From positions 9,566,748 to 9,630,747 of the forward strand of contig NC_067312.1 of assembly GCF_020740795.1 (NCBI RefSeq): a DNA stretch of 64,000 bases. Direction: 5' to 3'. The notes under the pieces are model-generated. The model was not told the DNA's origin. It worked only from the letters and a program-made list of their open reading frames with translations, and ran no database searches. This DNA is from Apus apus. Its lineage: Eukaryota; Chordata; Aves; Apodiformes; Apodidae. Below are positions 61,570 through 64,000 of this stretch, piece after piece. Numbering within the stretch: the stretch's first letter is position 1; each line of letters begins with the position of its first letter. The translations under genes were made by a program, and so were the position numbers.

Positions 61570-62790
61570 CCTCAAATTACCTTTTAATTTAATTTGCATT
61601 GATTGAAATTGTTATCCCTGAATTCAAATCTATTTCCTATGATTAGGTCTCCTATAATGTTCTCATGACTTAACAAAGCCAACTCTAAAATAGTACAATT
61701 TCCTATCACGTTAGAGAACCTCTGGGGGATATTTTTATTGACTAGAAATGCAAGAATATCTGAGTTTTACCAACAATAGAATAAATTTCTCTCCAACCTG
61801 ATTCCTGATATTAAATTACCCAAAACAACTACTGCAGTAGTAATTTTATCTCTAATAACATTACAGAACTCTCTAGGCAGTGAAAAAGGATCCTGGCGGC
61901 ACATGGCATGCTGGCAGTGATAACCTTTTACATAACTGTGAGTTGAGCTGTCAATAACACATACTGCTGCTCCCTGCTTTTTCCTGAAAAGTAGCCACTG
62001 GTTTCAGAGCACTCATGACTGCAACTGCAGGACAGACCTTCTATTCCAATGCACTTGCTGCAATCCTCCATCAGCAGCTCAAGGTCCTCCACTTTGCTGC
62101 ATGATCTTGCTGTGTGTGCATACTCAACTTCCCTGACTATTCAACTACTCTATTTTTCTTTGCTGTCCATGGGTCTACTCCATGACATTCCTTTTTGCAG
62201 TGCTACGACCAGATTTGTCTGATTATTCAATTTACTATGTACTCAGGCAGAGCCCTGAGACTTCACAAGTGCTCCTCAGCCTTTTCCTGGTGTTTCTTCC
62301 AGGCTCCTCTTACAAATGAAGCAAACATCAGTGTTTGCAGTAGTACTGCAGATCCCTGGGTAAAATGTGTCTATCAAGAACATCTCTTCATAATCACATA
62401 TCAATGCCCAAACTTTCCTAAATCTTCTCCAAACTTTAGCTGCCTTATGACCTTTCCTCTCATCCATGTGGTAGAGTCCAGAGCTCTCCCACTGAACAAC
62501 TGGGCACCCACTTCTTTCCAGGCCTTCCCCAGCTTGGCGTAGTCATGCTCACCTAGCTCCAGAATCATCCTGTCAGTGCAGTTTGTTCTGATGTGAAGGA
62601 CAACCAGGAGACTGCATCCCGCTCCTACTGGGAAATTTTCCAGACCTAAATTCCCAGTTTTTTATCCATGCTTTGAGCAAAAAGCACACCGTTCCTTTGA
62701 CCTTTGTTCTTCATCAGGCTCCTCAGTCTGTGTGACACAATAGTGCCTCAGGTTTTGGAAGCAGGACAGCCACGTGTGAATTACTGTCCT
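61570..62790 (-). mobile_element. Degenerate CR1-like LINE, ORF1 and endonuclease remnants
   Basis: On the minus strand, broken translations can be matched in order. Near 62.5-62.6 kb is an esterase-like ORF1 block (VVLHIRTNCTDRMILELGEH and YAKLGKAWKEVGAQLFS), parallel to the VxHVGTNDI...LGxxxKxxGAQVVFSS pattern. Near 62.1 kb is a block like LELLMEDCSKCIG. Near 61.8 kb is an endonuclease block (VIRDKITTAVVVLGNF), and near 61.65 kb LELALLSHENIIGDLI, parallel to LDLVLTNxExLVxDV. Stops and frameshifts are many. The order ORF1 then endonuclease on one strand supports a single old insertion, older than the copy at 1-3.6 kb. Confidence 0.7.
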
Positions 62791-63333
62791 CTTGTATGCC
62801 TTAGTCTTGCAAGGAAGAAGTGTATTGTGCTAACTGGACAACTCTGCTTCCAGAACTTAAAAAATATTGCTCAGAAATAGGAGGAGTATTTGTATATGAA
62901 CATGTACTAACCTAGAAGCCCTCCTTCTCACAGTAATACATCTCTGTCTTTTCCTGGTAGTGGCCCAAGTCTCTGATCCTTTCCCTTTTGTTTGCAGTTA
63001 TTTTATCTTCTCTTCTTTTTACAATCCCTATATATTATCTGCATTATTTAACTGGCAAAGCCTTGATCTTAGCTTGATAAAAACCTGTAGGTTTAAAAAG
63101 TTATGCCTTCCTTTCAAAGGAATAGCTTCTTCCTCTACCACAGCCCAAGACAGAGGGTTCTTACAGGTTTGTAGGCCAGTCCCCCAAGCAGCAGAATCAC
63201 AGATAAAATGGCTCTGGAAATTGTTTGAGCTGAGCTGGCATGCCCAGCCACACACATGGAAATACCACAAGGACCTCATCATATTTCAGACCTTGGATTC
63301 AGGTTTTTTTACTCTCTATCAGCAAAGACTCAC

Positions 63334-63433
63334 CTAATTTCACTTGCAGTGGGGACGGCTTATAGTTCATGGCTACAGTCTCCCCCTCTCTCGTATCGCA
63401 GTCTCTGTCCGAAATAGATGCAGCTGTTGGATC
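63334..63433 (-). CDS. FAM219A: FAM219A coding exon 2 of the gene (first in window)
   Basis: 100 nt, acceptor TTCTTAACAG, donor TTAG|GTGAGT, phase 0 in and phase 1 out. It encodes DPTAASISDRDCDTREGET then VAMNYKPSPLQVKL and the first base of Glu. The vertebrate protein has about 20 residues before this point in a separate first exon, which lies past 64000. With those, the five exons here (165 residues) give the family's usual length of about 185. The exon is separated from the next by a 29.9-kb intron. Confidence 0.95.
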
Positions 63434-64000
63434 CTGTTAAGAAAGAAAATGAAACAAATCAGAATGGTTTAACTAGAAGTTATTCAGTCTCTTCCCTAGC
63501 TGGCTGTTGGGCGAGTCCATCCCCACCTGCACTCAGAGGGAGAAGAGAACATGCTGGTGTTTTGAATGGCTGGAAGTCAGGGGGAAAACACAGAATTTTG
63601 GAAGCACATTTAGTATTATAAAAGTACCTCTGGAAATGCCAGATTTCAACATCAGACTTATATGATGGATTATACTGGGAATACAATGTGGAGAGTGGGT
63701 CATCAGTTCAAACTCAGTCTGGGCTGGCAGCAGTGCCAAACCTTTTTCATGGGATGACTCTTTGGGATGTTGTTTGATATGCATTTACAGTTTCAGCAGA
63801 GTTCCAAGTGGACCCATCGACCTCATAATTAAAACTAAAAAGCTCACAACCACCTATGTGAAAGTCCAGCTCACAAGGAATGAGGATTGAGTAAGTAGGA
63901 GAACTCAATCTCCAGTTTCTCTTGGCAAAAGGATGAAGAAATCTGTATTTCCCATGCTGGACCTATTTTGTGGCTAACCAGAGACATTTAATGTCAGAAT
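63434..64000 (-). other. FAM219A: FAM219A intron 1, 3' end only
   Basis: 567 bp of the intron upstream of coding exon 2. No exon or repeat recognised. The first exon and promoter lie off the window. Confidence 0.8.

Larger units (their letters stand above)
33390..63333 (-). other. FAM219A: FAM219A large intron, 29.9 kb
   Basis: No conserved host exon seen. 33.4-37.56 kb unassigned. 37569-38495 solo LTR. 38.5-43.95 kb unassigned apart from a 168-codon open frame (40346-40852) and short GT and A runs. 43955-44075 CR1. 44.1-50.35 kb unassigned, with an exon-like unit at 44908-45018 and a TATA-like site at 45539-45545. 50.36-50.59, 51.55-51.68, 54.18-54.72 and 56.26-56.45 kb CR1 pieces. 56.5-61.5 kb unassigned. 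61.57-62.79 kb old CR1-like relic. Phases at both ends fit a direct splice, so no coding exon need be missing. Confidence 0.8.

Noticed and set aside
1..64000. tRNA, rRNA, CRISPR arrays, operons and ribosome binding sites
   Set aside because: None seen, and the prokaryotic ones are not expected in vertebrate nuclear DNA.

Overview
The window is avian nuclear DNA. It contains many copies of the bird-type LINE CR1, recognisable by the 3' end with the 'ggttggaagggacc' core and an octamer-like tail. It also carries a bird ERV long terminal repeat with an intact target-site duplication, and three spliced vertebrate genes whose exons can be read directly.

All three genes lie on the minus strand, in the order MYORG (left edge), SPMIP6 (C9orf24; 14.2-17.0 kb) and FAM219A (27.5 kb to beyond the right edge). 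From established knowledge, this is the order and orientation on human 9p13.3. That block is carried by the Z chromosome in birds, so the window is probably Z-linked (inference).

Layout. 1-722: MYORG coding exon, 5' part only; its GH31 catalytic domain is off the left edge. 723-11767: MYORG intron 1, holding an internally deleted CR1 (about 1.05-3.6 kb), an AT-rich tract, a 41-bp poly(A) run and one half of a short ancient duplication. 11.3-12.15 kb: CpG island with a ZNF143-type motif, a strong splice donor and the inferred first exon of MYORG. 12.2-14.16 kb: intergenic, nothing recognised. 14162-17013: SPMIP6, six coding exons giving a 253-residue protein; its last intron is 144 bp, stop-free and in frame. 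17.0-25.4 kb: flank and intergenic DNA. 25.4-63.4 kb: FAM219A. Five coding exons are in the window; the first exon (about 20 codons by family comparison) is past the right edge. A 29.9-kb intron holds a solo LTR, several CR1 fragments and an old CR1-like ORF1/endonuclease relic.

The three genes share synteny, not a pathway: MYORG is an ER glycosidase, SPMIP6 a sperm/spermatid cytoskeletal protein, and FAM219A a conserved protein of unknown function. I see no RNA genes, no CRISPR array and no convincing new multi-gene system. The most interesting items are the CpG-decayed duplicate, the in-frame SPMIP6 intron, the split uORF of MYORG and the retroelement structures.
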